In this document: one piece after another, positions 1-8,592 of the stretch
Numbering within the stretch: the first letter of the stretch is position 1
How the letters are laid out: every line of letters starts with the position of its first letter
Assembly: GCA_947089145.1 (NCBI GenBank)
Contig: CAMUJH010000045.1
Coordinates: 1 to 33,889, forward strand
Origin: an uncultured Hungatella sp.
GTDB lineage: Bacteria > Bacillota > Clostridia > Lachnospirales > Lachnospiraceae
Direction: 5' to 3'
DNA: 33,889 nt
Made by a program: the position numbers and the translations under genes
The notes under the pieces: generated by a model
Databases searched by the model: none
The model's input: only the letters and a program-made list of their open reading frames with translations
What the model was told of the DNA's origin: nothing

Positions 1-124
1 AGCATGATTGAAGAAGAACCTTCGGAAAGGATGTTTAGAATTATCCTTCTGTCTAACCAAAAAAGAATAAGTCTGTAAGCTGTTTTTCTTGCTTACAAAC
101 TTATTATACGAGGAGCATACGATT
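1..124 (+). other. Leader or upstream tail before proS
   Basis: This stretch holds two small inverted repeats: AAGGAT (27-32) with ATCCTT (43-48), and TGTAAGC (74-80) with GCTTACA (91-97). The second sits just upstream of the proS ribosome binding site. The first frame is open from the window edge to a TAA at 76-78, so it could also be the 3' end of an upstream gene, but the residues match nothing I recognise. I see no T-box core sequence in the part that is visible. Confidence 0.3.
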
Positions 125-1564
125 ATGGCAAACGACAAAAAACTTGTAGAAGCGATTACTTCCATGGATGTGGATTTCGCCCAATGGTACACGGATGTGG
201 TAAAGAAAGCGGAATTATGCGATTATGCAAGCGTAAAGGGGTGCATGGTTATTAAGCCTGCGGGCTACGCTATCTGGGAAAACATTCAGAAGGAGCTGGA
301 TAAACGGTTTAAAGAAACAGGCGTGGAGAATGTGTATATGCCTTTGTTTATTCCGGAAGGGCTTCTGGAGAAGGAAAAAGATCATGTAGAAGGGTTTGCC
401 CCGGAGGTTGCATGGGTAACTCATGGCGGCCTGGAACCGCTGCAGGAACGGATGTGCGTAAGACCCACATCGGAGACTTTGTTCTGTGATTTTTATGCAA
501 AGGATATTCATTCTTACAGAGATCTGCCCAGACTGTATAATCAGTGGTGCTCTGTAGTAAGATGGGAAAAGACCACAAGGCCATTCCTTCGTTCCAGAGA
601 ATTCCTGTGGCAGGAAGGGCATACTGCTCATGCCAGTGCAGAAGAGGCACAGGAGAGAACTGAACAGATGCTCAATGTTTATGCGGATTTCTGTGAAGAG
701 GTTCTGGCTATTCCCGTGATTCGGGGCCGCAAGACAGATAAGGAAAAGTTTGCAGGGGCAGAAGCCACTTACACCATTGAGGCGCTGATGCATGACGGAA
801 AAGCTTTGCAGAGCGGAACCAGCCATAATTTCGGCGATGGGTTTGCAAAAGCGTTCGGCATTCAATTTGCCGATAAAGACAATACGTTAAAATACGTCCA
901 CCAAACTTCCTGGGGAATGACTACCCGCATGATCGGAGCTATAATCATGGTGCACGGCGATGATAACGGGTTAGTGCTGCCGCCTAAAATTGCACCGGTT
1001 CAGATTATGGTGGTACCTGTGCAGCAGAAGAAGGAAGGGGTTCTTGACAAGGCATTTGAGTTAAAAAGCCGCCTGAGCCTTTCCGGATTCCGGGTAAAAG
1101 TGGATGATTCCGATAAGAGCCCGGGCTGGAAATTCAGTGACTGCGAGATGCGGGGAATTCCTCTCCGCGTGGAAATAGGCCCTAAAGATATGGAGAAGAG
1201 CCAGGCGGTGCTGGTACGCCGGGATACCCATGAGAAAATCACGGTTTCCCTGGATCAGCTGGAGACTGAGGCAGAAAAACTGCTTGACATCATTCAAAAT
1301 GACATGCTGGAAAAGGCAAGAGCCCACAGAGACGCCCACACTTATGAAGCGGTGGACTATGAGGAATTTGTAAAGACGATCAACGAGAAGCCAGGCTTTG
1401 TGAAAGCCATGTGGTGCGGCTGCCGGGAGTGCGAGGACAAAATTAAAGAGGACACCGGAGCGACATCCCGATGCATGCCGCTTAAGCAGGAACAACTGTC
1501 AGATACGTGCGTGTGCTGCAAAAAGCCGGCTGCAAAAATGGTGTACTGGGGCCGGGCGTATTAA
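125..1564 (+). CDS. proS: Proline--tRNA ligase (short archaeal/eukaryote-type)
   Basis: Attaches proline to tRNA-Pro in the cytoplasm, a class II aminoacyl-tRNA synthetase. The translation carries class II motif 2 ([17 protein letters not shown]) and motif 3-like sequence ([18 protein letters not shown]). It ends in a cysteine-containing domain (CGCREC, then CVCC) and the terminal residues YWGRAY. These features and the 479-residue length fit the short archaeal/eukaryote-type ProRS, which lacks the editing insertion of the long bacterial form. ATG 125 is chosen because GAGGAG lies at 110-115, nine bases upstream. An in-frame start at 89 would add a 12-residue tail with no ribosome site. The next gene, cca, starts 51 bases downstream, so two tRNA-maturation genes are probably co-transcribed. 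Confidence 0.95.
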   Translation: MANDKKLVEAITSMDVDFAQWYTDVVKKAELCDYASVKGCMVIKPAGYAIWENIQKELDKRFKETGVENVYMPLFIPEGLLEKEKDHVEGFAPEVAWVTHGGLEPLQERMCVRPTSETLFCDFYAKDIHSYRDLPRLYNQWCSVVRWEKTTRPFLRSREFLWQEGHTAHASAEEAQERTEQMLNVYADFCEEVLAIPVIRGRKTDKEKFAGAEATYTIEALMHDGKALQSGTSHNFGDGFAKAFGIQFADKDNTLKYVHQTSWGMTTRMIGAIIMVHGDDNGLVLPPKIAPVQIMVVPVQQKKEGVLDKAFELKSRLSLSGFRVKVDDSDKSPGWKFSDCEMRGIPLRVEIGPKDMEKSQAVLVRRDTHEKITVSLDQLETEAEKLLDIIQNDMLEKARAHRDAHTYEAVDYEEFVKTINEKPGFVKAMWCGCRECEDKIKEDTGATSRCMPLKQEQLSDTCVCCKKPAAKMVYWGRAY

Positions 1565-1615
1565 TAAATCCAGGTACAAAAAATTTTCTATGGCGCAAAA
1601 GGAGGTGAATGGTCC

Positions 1616-2893
1616 ATGGCAGCAGCTGAAAAAACGTATTGCAGGCAGGTTCAGACGCCTGACTCATCTGATACGCAGCAGCGGCTTTGCCTGTCCATGC
1701 CAAAGCAGGCAGAATATATAATAAAAAGACTGGAGGCAAATGGCTTTGAAGCATACGTAGTAGGGGGCTGCGTCAGGGACAGCCTTCTTGGCAGAATTCC
1801 CGGAGACTGGGATATAACTACCCAGGCTTCCCCCCAGGAGGTGAAAGCCATATTTGGGAGGACTGTCGATACAGGGATTGCCCATGGCACGGTGACCGTC
1901 ATGAGAGGAAACGAGGCCTATGAAGTTACCACTTACCGGATTGACGGTGAATATGAGGATGGCAGGCACCCGAAAAACGTATCGTTTACCTCTTGCCTGG
2001 AAGAAGACTTAATGCGCAGGGATTTTACCATTAATGCCATGGCTTACAGCCAGAGGACCGGACTGATTGACATCTTTGAAGGGGAGCAGGATCTTAAAGA
2101 AAAGAGAATACGCTGTGTGGGAAATCCCTATGACAGATTTAAGGAGGACGCATTAAGAATCTTACGGGCTTTACGGTTCAGCGCCCAGCTGGGATTTGCG
2201 GTTGATCCGGGAACAAGAGAAGCCTTAAGAAGCCTGGCCCCCAACCTTGGCTGCGTCAGCAAAGAACGGATACAGACAGAGCTGACGAAACTTCTTCTTT
2301 CTGATAACCCGGATTATATAAGGATGGTTTTTGAGGATGGCCTTGCCCCCTGGATCTCAGAGAACTTTGGACAAATAAAGAGGGACAGAATTCAGGTAAG
2401 CAAAAGCATTCCGGCAAGAGCGCCGCTGCGGTGGGCGGCTGTTCTGCGGTATGAGACAGAAGAAACAGCCAGGAATGTTCTAAAAGAACTGAAAATGGAC
2501 AATGATACCATAGCCAGGGTAAAGATTCTGGTACACTGGTGGAAGCGCGCCATAGGAAGCGATGAAAAGGAAATCAGGAAAACCATGTCAGAGATGCCGG
2601 AAGACGCCTATGATGATCTGCTGGCAATGAAACAATCCTGTCAGGATATTCCGGAATCTCCAAAGGAGCTGGAGACAATCAGCCGCCTTACGGAACTTAT
2701 ACGCCGCCGGGGGGACTGCATCAGCTTAAAGACCCTGGCAGTGACAGGAAACGATCTTATAGAGCAGGGGATGAAACCTGGAAAAACCATAGGAAAGGCC
2801 TTAGGGATTTTGCTGGATACAGTACTGGAAGACCCGGAAAATAATAAGAAAGAGAAACTTCTTGCCCAACTTTACCATAAGGGCTGTTTATAA
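1616..2893 (+). CDS. cca: CCA tRNA nucleotidyltransferase
   Basis: Adds or repairs the 3' CCA end of tRNAs using CTP and ATP. The class II nucleotidyltransferase head is clear: VVGGCVRDSLLG followed by DWDIT, with the two metal-binding aspartates. Next come RRDFTINAMAYS and the nucleotide-selecting neck EDALRILRALRFSAQLGF. At 425 residues it matches bacterial Cca without a C-terminal HD phosphohydrolase domain, and no HD motif is visible. ATG 1616 follows GGAGGTG at 1601-1607. This gives about 26 residues before the usual family start near MPKQAEYIIKRLEANGF, a non-conserved extension. No promoter is obvious in the short gap after proS. Confidence 0.95.
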   Translation: MAAAEKTYCRQVQTPDSSDTQQRLCLSMPKQAEYIIKRLEANGFEAYVVGGCVRDSLLGRIPGDWDITTQASPQEVKAIFGRTVDTGIAHGTVTVMRGNEAYEVTTYRIDGEYEDGRHPKNVSFTSCLEEDLMRRDFTINAMAYSQRTGLIDIFEGEQDLKEKRIRCVGNPYDRFKEDALRILRALRFSAQLGFAVDPGTREALRSLAPNLGCVSKERIQTELTKLLLSDNPDYIRMVFEDGLAPWISENFGQIKRDRIQVSKSIPARAPLRWAAVLRYETEETARNVLKELKMDNDTIARVKILVHWWKRAIGSDEKEIRKTMSEMPEDAYDDLLAMKQSCQDIPESPKELETISRLTELIRRRGDCISLKTLAVTGNDLIEQGMKPGKTIGKALGILLDTVLEDPENNKKEKLLAQLYHKGCL

Positions 2894-2922
2894 GACTATA
2901 CGAAAACCGCAAAAAAACCAAC

Positions 2923-2949
2923 ATAATCTGTCTGCCCCACTCATACCCT
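2923..2949 (+). promoter_or_regulatory. Possible sporulation sigma-E/K-type promoter
   Basis: ATA (2923-2925) and CATACCCT (2942-2949) are separated by 16 bases. This resembles the mother-cell sigma factor pattern of an ATA-like -35 and a CATA-type -10. It lies 38 bases upstream of a CotS-like coat gene, which fits its expected timing. No good sigma-A promoter is visible in the same gap. Short motifs such as this occur by chance, so this is a hypothesis. Confidence 0.4.
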
Positions 2950-2986
2950 AGAAGTAGCTACAAAGAGGGCGTTTGGAGGGGTGGAT

Positions 2987-3982
2987 GTGAACGAGAGACA
3001 TTTGGAGGCTTTGGCGCAGTATGATCTGACCGCTGACAGCGTGCGCAAAGGACGCAGCGGCTGGATCTGCGAGACCAGTCAGGGAACAATGCTTTTGCAG
3101 GAGTACCGCGGCACAATGAAACGCCTGGAGTTTGAGACTCAGGTTCTGGGACAGGTCAGGGATTGCGGTCTGCTCCTGGTTGATGATTATATCAGGACCA
3201 CGCAGGGGGAGCTTATTTCTCTTTCAGAGGACGGCACCAGGCATACGATGAAGCATTGGTATACCGGGCGGGAGTGCAATATTAGAGATCAGAAAGAGAT
3301 CAGGCAGGCTATAGAGAAGATTGCCCTTCTCCATCAGATTTTGAAAAAGATTGAGAGGCGGGAAGAGTGGAACCTGGGGTCTATTATGGTGGGGACGGCC
3401 CGGCAGGAGATGGAACGGCGCAGCCAGGAGCTGAAGCGTGCCAGAAATTATATGAAAAATAAGAGGAAGAAAACAGATTTTGAGCGGTGTGCTCTCAGCA
3501 ACTTTTCCATGTTCTATCAGCAGGCAAGAGAGGCGCAGGAAGGCATGGAGCGGTTGGAAAAACAACAGGAGCATACCCCTCTTTTCCTCTGCCACGGGGA
3601 TCTGGATCAGCATCATGTGCTGTTTGTACAGGAAGCAGGGGGGACGGATTTAAAAGGTGCGGTTATTGAATACCACAAGATGCACCTGGGCGACCAGATG
3701 ACGGATCTCTACCATTTTATGCGGAAAGCCATGGAAAAACATGAGTGGAGCCAGTCTCTGGGACAGGAGATGCTTTTGGCCTACGATAAGGTAATGCCCC
3801 TTGAAAAGCGGGACAGGGAAAGCCTGTATTATCTGTTTTTGTATCCTGAAAAATACTGGAAGCAGATTAATTTTTACATGAACGCCAACAAGGCATGGAT
3901 TCCAGACAGGAATATGGAGAAGCTGAAGAACCTGGAAAGCCAGACAGAGCAGAGAAACCGGTTCCTGTCCGTAATAAAATAA
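2987..3982 (+). CDS. CotS-like spore coat / APH-fold kinase-like protein
   Basis: A 331-residue protein of the aminoglycoside-phosphotransferase fold that resembles the CotS/YsxE/YutH spore-coat group. The phosphotransferase loop is present as FLCHGDLDQHHVLF, but the residue normally an asparagine in the HGDxxxxN motif is histidine. The usual metal-binding DFD/DWE position reads VIEYHKMHLGDQMTDL. It may therefore have no kinase activity and act as a structural coat or morphogenetic protein. The C-terminal stretch YYLFLYPEKYWKQINFYMNA is conserved in clostridial homologues as I remember them. GTG 2987 is preferred because GGAGG (2975-2979) is spaced seven bases away; GTG 2981 is possible but very close to the site. 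A possible sigma-E-like promoter precedes it. Confidence 0.75.
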   Translation: MNERHLEALAQYDLTADSVRKGRSGWICETSQGTMLLQEYRGTMKRLEFETQVLGQVRDCGLLLVDDYIRTTQGELISLSEDGTRHTMKHWYTGRECNIRDQKEIRQAIEKIALLHQILKKIERREEWNLGSIMVGTARQEMERRSQELKRARNYMKNKRKKTDFERCALSNFSMFYQQAREAQEGMERLEKQQEHTPLFLCHGDLDQHHVLFVQEAGGTDLKGAVIEYHKMHLGDQMTDLYHFMRKAMEKHEWSQSLGQEMLLAYDKVMPLEKRDRESLYYLFLYPEKYWKQINFYMNANKAWIPDRNMEKLKNLESQTEQRNRFLSVIK

Positions 3983-4026
3983 GAATCTTTCCTATTGTTT
4001 TTCTTCCCTTTTTGCGGGTTTTGAAG

Positions 4027-4032
4027 TATAAT
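4027..4032 (+). promoter_or_regulatory. Putative -10 box of the phosphohexomutase gene
   Basis: A perfect TATAAT lies 33 bases before the start codon. The matching -35 is weak (TTCCCT at 4004-4009, 17-base spacer), so the promoter is probable but not strong by consensus. Confidence 0.45.
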
Positions 4033-4065
4033 AGACTACAGCAAAAACGAAGGGAGAGTTACACC

Positions 4066-5802
4066 ATGAAGGATTATAAGAAAATCTACGAGGAATGGCT
4101 GGCCAATCCATATTTTGATGAGGCGACCAAGGAAGAACTGCGTGCCATCGCAGATGACGAAAACGAGATTAAAGAGCGTTTTTATATGGATCTGGAATTC
4201 GGAACAGCCGGCCTTCGCGGAATTATCGGAGCGGGCATTAACCGCATGAATATTTACGTAGTGCGCAGAGCCACCCAGGGCCTTGCCAACTACATTATTA
4301 AGCAGGGCGGCGCGGCCAAGGGCGTAGCCATTGCCTATGATTCCCGCCGTATGTCCCCGGAATTTGCAGACGAAGCTGCAAGGACCCTGGCGGCCAACGG
4401 AATTATGGCATATAAATTTGAGAGCCTGCGTCCGACCCCGGAGCTGTCTTTCGCAGTCCGTCAGCTTGGCTGCATCGCCGGCATCAATGTGACAGCCAGC
4501 CATAACCCGCCGGAGTACAACGGATACAAGGTATATTGGGAGGACGGCGCACAGTTCACGCCGCCTCACGACAAGGGGGTTACAGAGGAAGTTCTGGCCA
4601 TTGAAGATCTGTCCACGGTAAAGACCATGAGCGCTTCCGACGCCAAGGCAGCAGGCCTTTATAAAGTGATCGGAGCTGAGATTGACGACAAATATATCGC
4701 TAATGTTAAAGCCCAGGTCGTAAACCAGGAAGCCATTGACAAGATGCAGGACAGCATTAAGATCGTGTACACCCCGCTTCATGGAACCGGCAACATTCCT
4801 GTTAGAAGAGTTCTGAAAGAAATCGGTTTCCAGCATGTATATGTAGTTCCTCAGCAGGAATTGCCTGACGGAGAGTTCCCGACCGTAAGCTATCCTAACC
4901 CAGAGGCAGAAGAGGCGTTTACTCTTGGCCTTGGCATGGCAAAAGAGCTGGATGCAGATCTGGTGCTGGCCACTGATCCGGATGCGGACCGTTTGGGAGT
5001 TTATGTTAAGGATACCAAGTCCGGTAGCTATATTCCGCTGACTGGAAACATGTCCGGTTCCCTTCTTTGCGAGTATGTTCTCAGCCAGAAGGCTGCCCAG
5101 AACCTGATCCCTGAGGACGGAGAAGTGGTAAAATCCATTGTAACCACCAATTTGGTAGACGCAGTTGCGGCAGGCTATAACTGCAGGCTGGTAGAATGTC
5201 TGACAGGCTTTAAGTGGATCGGACAGCAGATCCTGAAGGAAGAGCATACCGGCGTGGGGCATTATATGTTCGGACTGGAGGAAAGCTATGGCTGCCTTAT
5301 CGGAACCTACGCCCGCGACAAGGATGCCGTGTCCGCCAGCGTCGCACTGTGCGAGGCAGCGGCATATTATAAGACAAAGAACATGACGCTGTGGGATGCC
5401 ATGGTGGCCATGTATGAAAAATACGGATATTACAAGGATGCCGTGAAGTCTATTGGTCTGAAGGGCATTGAGGGACTGGCAAAGATTCAGAATATAATGA
5501 ATACGTTGCGCAATAATACCCCTGCCAATGTGGGCGATTACCGCGTAGTATCTGCAAGAGATTATCAGCTGGATACCATTAAAGACATGGCTACGGGAGA
5601 AGTGAAGCCTACAGGCCTTCCTGCATCTAATGTTCTTTACTATGATATGAACGACGGAGCCTGGATGTGCGTAAGACCTTCCGGAACAGAGCCGAAAATC
5701 AAGTTCTACTACGGCGTAAAGGGAACTTCCCTGGAAGATGCCGATGCCAGATCCAAGGCTTTCGGAGAGGCCGTACAGGCCATGGTTGATTCTATGATGT
5801 AA
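4066..5802 (+). CDS. pgcA: Alpha-phosphohexomutase (phosphoglucomutase/phosphomannomutase)
   Basis: Interconverts hexose 1- and 6-phosphates, linking glycolysis with nucleotide-sugar and polysaccharide synthesis. All four signatures of the alpha-D-phosphohexomutase family are present: the phosphoserine loop TASHNPPEYNGYK, the magnesium loop DPDADRLG, the sugar-binding loop FGLEESYGCL, and the phosphate loop RPSGTEPKIKFYYG. The 578-residue length fits the longer PgcA/PGM2-like bacterial group rather than GlmM (about 450). ATG 4066 follows AGGGAGAG; an upstream in-frame extension to 3895 would overlap the previous gene and is not supported. The next gene begins 18 bases downstream. The exact sugar (glucose or mannose) cannot be decided from sequence; glucose is more likely. 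Confidence 0.93.
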   Translation: MKDYKKIYEEWLANPYFDEATKEELRAIADDENEIKERFYMDLEFGTAGLRGIIGAGINRMNIYVVRRATQGLANYIIKQGGAAKGVAIAYDSRRMSPEFADEAARTLAANGIMAYKFESLRPTPELSFAVRQLGCIAGINVTASHNPPEYNGYKVYWEDGAQFTPPHDKGVTEEVLAIEDLSTVKTMSASDAKAAGLYKVIGAEIDDKYIANVKAQVVNQEAIDKMQDSIKIVYTPLHGTGNIPVRRVLKEIGFQHVYVVPQQELPDGEFPTVSYPNPEAEEAFTLGLGMAKELDADLVLATDPDADRLGVYVKDTKSGSYIPLTGNMSGSLLCEYVLSQKAAQNLIPEDGEVVKSIVTTNLVDAVAAGYNCRLVECLTGFKWIGQQILKEEHTGVGHYMFGLEESYGCLIGTYARDKDAVSASVALCEAAAYYKTKNMTLWDAMVAMYEKYGYYKDAVKSIGLKGIEGLAKIQNIMNTLRNNTPANVGDYRVVSARDYQLDTIKDMATGEVKPTGLPASNVLYYDMNDGAWMCVRPSGTEPKIKFYYGVKGTSLEDADARSKAFGEAVQAMVDSMM

Positions 5803-5820
5803 ATCTTCAGATGAGGACCC

Positions 5821-6837
5821 ATGGAGAGAGACGATTACTTTGACAATGTGAAAGGTGCCCTGATTACTCTGGTGGTAATCGGGCACTTTTTACTGCCCAT
5901 GGAAAGAACAAGGTTCGTGGGCAGTCTGATTAACATTATTTATCTGTTTCATATGCCCATGTTTGCCATGGTATCAGGGTACTTTGCCAAAAGCATTTAC
6001 AGACAGGGGAAATATCGTACTGATAAGGTGATTCGGCTGGCGTGGCTGTATATATTGTTTAAGATTGCCGTAAATGTGACACAAAATCTTGCGGCAGGGA
6101 CGCCGGTAACAGGACATATTGATTTTTTCCGGGAAGACGGGGCGCCTTGGTATCTTATGGCCATGATCTGGTGGTACTTATCCATTCCGTGCATGACAGA
6201 GCTGAGGCCAGGCGCAGTCATGGGAATATGCCTGTGCCTGGGGATTTTAGGCGGATATCAGGAGTCGCTGGGAGATACTTTGGCCATGAGCCGGACAATA
6301 ACATTTGCCCCTTTTTTCTATGGCGGATACTATTTAAAAAGAACGCAGGTAGAAAAGTTTTTAGACAGCAGACATGGATGGATGTCTGTGGCAGGGGCAT
6401 TTTGCATTGCAGCAGTGACAGCGCTGGGGACGAAATGGTTTTTAGAGCCGTATATAGGGATTATATATGGAATGAATTATGGCAGGCTGGCTCCGGAAGC
6501 TTATGCCTGGGGAGGAATTGTAAGAATTATCTGCTATCTGTGGGGAACGGTTATGATTCTCGGGATGATGGCAGCGGTGCCCAGAAACCGGCAGTGGTGG
6601 ACATTTTTAGGAGAGAGAACTCTTCAGATCTATATTTTGCATAGGCTGCTGCGGGATATGATGGAGTATTGGGGCTTTTACAGGATCTTTACATCTGCAT
6701 ACCGGCGGACCGTGGTGCTGGTAATTGTTCTTGCAGTTTTGGCAGCCTTTGCTCTGGCAGCCCCGCAGATCACCAATGGATTCCGGCGGATTCAGAAAAT
6801 CCCGGATATGTTATATAAGAAGTGGAGATCCGTTTAA
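5821..6837 (+). CDS. Membrane acyltransferase family 3 protein
   Basis: A 338-residue multi-pass membrane protein. The opening sequence DYFDNVKGALITLVVIGHFL and the following FHMPMFAMVSGYFAK match the start of acyltransferase-3 proteins (OatA/NodX type, including fucose 4-O-acetylase-like members), with the family histidine in VIGH. About ten hydrophobic segments follow. Such enzymes move acetyl or other acyl groups from the cytoplasm onto surface sugars or lipids. The gene follows pgcA by 18 bases with a GAGGA ribosome site, so the two are probably co-transcribed. The acceptor is unknown. A perfect palindrome 28 bases after the stop probably ends transcription. Confidence 0.82.
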   Translation: MERDDYFDNVKGALITLVVIGHFLLPMERTRFVGSLINIIYLFHMPMFAMVSGYFAKSIYRQGKYRTDKVIRLAWLYILFKIAVNVTQNLAAGTPVTGHIDFFREDGAPWYLMAMIWWYLSIPCMTELRPGAVMGICLCLGILGGYQESLGDTLAMSRTITFAPFFYGGYYLKRTQVEKFLDSRHGWMSVAGAFCIAAVTALGTKWFLEPYIGIIYGMNYGRLAPEAYAWGGIVRIICYLWGTVMILGMMAAVPRNRQWWTFLGERTLQIYILHRLLRDMMEYWGFYRIFTSAYRRTVVLVIVLAVLAAFALAAPQITNGFRRIQKIPDMLYKKWRSV

Positions 6838-6864
6838 ATCAGCAGACAAAAACAGCAGAAGGTT

Positions 6865-6896
6865 CAGATGCCCTGTGACATGTCACAGGGCATCTG
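6865..6896. terminator. 32-base perfect palindrome, probable terminator
   Basis: CAGATGCCCTGTGACA is followed immediately by its exact reverse complement, ending at 6896. On the plus strand ATTTGTTTTT follows, which fits an intrinsic terminator for the acyltransferase gene. The stop codon of the minus-strand gene (6883-6885) lies inside the palindrome, so the two convergent genes share it. On the minus strand the T-rich tract is weaker and further away. Confidence 0.7.
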
Positions 6897-8013
6897 ATTT
6901 GTTTTTCAGCCCATGCCTCAGCTCTTCCAGGGCATCTGGGAATTTCCTGGAAGAGGCCGTAGGATTTCCTGCTAAAAGCCCTCTGCGGTAAAAGGACATA
7001 TGAGAGGACAGCTTCCTGCGGGAATCCTGCAGTTTTTGGGCGCGCTGGGACAACAGCCTGATCCGCTCTGCAATGTGAAGACAGGACTCGTCCTCCTCCT
7101 GGGGCGTCTGTGCAGCCGCCTCTTCGCCTGGACTGGGGGCGTGTCTTGACATGGAATGCTCTTCCCATTTAGCTGCTTTCATACGGACTCCGTCTTTTAG
7201 CTTGGCGGCTATCTGGGCAGTATCTTCTTTTAATTCCTCTGCCCGCTGCAGAGTATTATCCCGCAGTCCGGCGGCAAGAGAGGAGGTTCCGGCTTTCAGT
7301 TCCTCAACCCGGAGCCATGCATCTTCCTTTAATTCCTCCATACGCTCTTGGGCATCTGCCTTTAACTCCGCTGCCTGAAGGCGGGCATCGCTTTTCATAT
7401 CCTCCAGTCTCTGGGAGGCCTCGGCCCTCAGCAGCGCCAGCTGCAGATGCATCTCGTCCAACTGCCCTCTCATGCGGGTCATGGTTTCCAGAGCCTTCCC
7501 GAGAGCCAGCGCTTCTCTGGTGGACTGAATGGTGTCAGCTACAAAGGCAATGCTCACAATAATTAAGAGGAAAAACTCCGCAAAAGGATTCATGCCCAAT
7601 ACAAATTCCGCAATAGGCCTGTGGATGACTTCTGTTAGGAAAATAGTTAAAAATCCCCAGGCAATAGAAGAGGTGAGACAGATATAGCCGTTAACCTGAA
7701 ACCGCTGGTTGCTGTAATCCCAGTACTTCATCTTAAACAGCCGTTCCATCATATAGCCTGTCACATATTCCAGCGCAGTGGCCGCCACTACCCCTGAGAA
7801 ATAAACCAATACCAGGTTGTCTTTTACAGGGAGGGATACCCACAGCATCATGACAGCCCCGGTTCCGTACAGCGGCAGCATGGGCAGGCGAAGAAAGCCG
7901 CGGTTAACGAAGTGCCGGGTTTTTAGGGACACGTAAGAAGATTCGAAAATCCAGCCGAAAAAGCAATATATATAGAAAAAGGTAATCCAGTGATACCAGT
8001 AATATGTGTACAT
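6883..8013 (-). CDS. CmpB-family membrane protein with tandem 11-residue repeats
   Basis: A 376-residue protein. The first 160 residues contain about five membrane segments and the signature stretches FVNRGFLRLPMLPLYGTGAV and EYVTGYMMERLFKMKYWDYS of the 'putative ABC-transporter type IV / CmpB' family, whose function is not established. Residues 195-282 form eight consecutive 11-residue units, mostly starting LK and carrying a small/acidic pattern, which predict a long amphipathic helix on the cytoplasmic side. A charged tail follows. The start has GGAGGT upstream. Its own promoter, TTGCAG-17-TATGAT, lies at 8053-8081. The gene is not near obvious ABC ATPase genes, so a transport role is unsupported here. 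Confidence 0.8.
   Translation of the reverse strand: MYTYYWYHWITFFYIYCFFGWIFESSYVSLKTRHFVNRGFLRLPMLPLYGTGAVMMLWVSLPVKDNLVLVYFSGVVAATALEYVTGYMMERLFKMKYWDYSNQRFQVNGYICLTSSIAWGFLTIFLTEVIHRPIAEFVLGMNPFAEFFLLIIVSIAFVADTIQSTREALALGKALETMTRMRGQLDEMHLQLALLRAEASQRLEDMKSDARLQAAELKADAQERMEELKEDAWLRVEELKAGTSSLAAGLRDNTLQRAEELKEDTAQIAAKLKDGVRMKAAKWEEHSMSRHAPSPGEEAAAQTPQEEDESCLHIAERIRLLSQRAQKLQDSRRKLSSHMSFYRRGLLAGNPTASSRKFPDALEELRHGLKNKSDAL
7168..7431 (-). repeat. Eight degenerate 33-base coding repeats (11-residue units)
   Basis: Reading the minus-strand protein in steps of eleven residues from position 195 gives LRAEASQRLED, MKSDARLQAAE, LKADAQERMEE, LKEDAWLRVEE, LKAGTSSLAAG, LRDNTLQRAEE, LKEDTAQIAAK, LKDGVRMKAAK. 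The register never slips. Such hendecad periodicity is typical of right-handed coiled coils or surface-lying amphipathic helices. Confidence 0.85.
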
Positions 8014-8052
8014 AGAAACCTCCGAGAGTACATAAGTATCTTGTTCTATTTA

Positions 8053-8081
8053 ATCATAACGGGTTGGAGACAATCCTGCAA
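8053..8081 (-). promoter_or_regulatory. Promoter of the CmpB-family gene
   Basis: On the minus strand TTGCAG (8081-8076) and TATGAT (8058-8053) are separated by exactly 17 bases. This lies 40 bases before the start codon of the gene ending at 6883. Confidence 0.6.
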
Positions 8082-8171
8082 CATTTTTGTGCCCATACCG
8101 TTGGAATTTATTTCTTATTATTACCGATTTGGGGGAAATTATCGCTTGCAGGCAGAATGAAATGAGGAGAG

Positions 8172-8345
8172 AAAAATGGCTCTGTCTGCACAGAGCCATT
8201 TTCACTAGGGAATGGTAGGTATATTTTAGGAAATTGTTTTAGGGGGGCCTGTCAGGGTTTCCCCTGACAGGTATGAGTATGAAAAAGCTTTGTGATTTCA
8301 AGTGGTTTACTTGAAACAAAGGCCCGTTATCCTTTCGGATAACGT
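8172..8345 (-). ncRNA. Candidate structured small RNA with terminator
   Basis: In minus-strand order there are four strong stems. (1) GTTATCC/GGATAAC, extendable by one C-G pair (8325-8344), loop GAAA. (2) CTTTG plus TTTCAAGT paired with ACTTGAAA plus CAAAG, interrupted by a three-base bulge (8321-8288). (3) CCTGTCAGGG/CCCTGACAGG, loop GAAA (8271-8248). (4) A 13-pair stem AAAATGGCTCTGT/ACAGAGCCATTTT with a four-base loop (8202-8173), ending in T-rich sequence. Two GAAA tetraloops appear only on the minus strand, and stem 4 plus its T tract reads as an intrinsic terminator in that direction. No start point is certain. It matches no RNA family that I recognise. It could instead be a regulatory leader of the minus-strand gene, but that gene has its own promoter downstream of the terminator. 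Confidence 0.5.
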
Positions 8346-8427
8346 ACTTAGAGTATATAAGATAATTGTGACCAAAGTGTGTACCGGGGATAAAATAAAG
8401 ATAAAAAAAATAAAATAAAAAAAAACC

Positions 8428-8456
8428 TTTAAAAACCCCTGGAGATTGTATATAAT
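8428..8456 (+). promoter_or_regulatory. Promoter of the mreB-recD2-comF operon
   Basis: TTTAAA (8428-8433), 17 bases, TATAAT (8451-8456), preceded by a very A-rich tract from about 8390. Transcription would start near 8463, downstream of the in-frame ATG at 8446, which argues against that start for mreB. The resulting leader of about 130 bases contains the palindrome AAGAGCGCTCTT (8485-8496) and a GGGGCT/AGCCCC pair (8510-8515 with 8531-8536). Confidence 0.65.
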
Positions 8457-8592
8457 AAAACCGATAATGTGGAATCATATGCATAAGAGCGCTCTTTTGC
8501 CAGAAAAAGGGGGCTTATCCATAGAAAAAGAGCCCCGGGACAAGCCCGCAGGGGATTATAAGAAGCCGGTGAGACAGGAGGAAGCAGACAGT

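Noticed and set aside
1-124. T-box riboswitch before proS
   Set aside because: Only hairpins are visible and the conserved T-box core and antiterminator bulge are not found in the part inside the window.
4036-5886. 616-residue open frame on the minus strand opposite the phosphohexomutase gene
   Set aside because: It is an antisense shadow of a clearly conserved gene; its composition (many Cys, His, Ile) is typical of antisense frames and it has no ribosome site.
8446-8592. N-terminal extension of MreB
   Set aside because: The predicted transcript start lies downstream of ATG 8446 and the extension resembles no MreB; AGGAGG supports ATG 8593.
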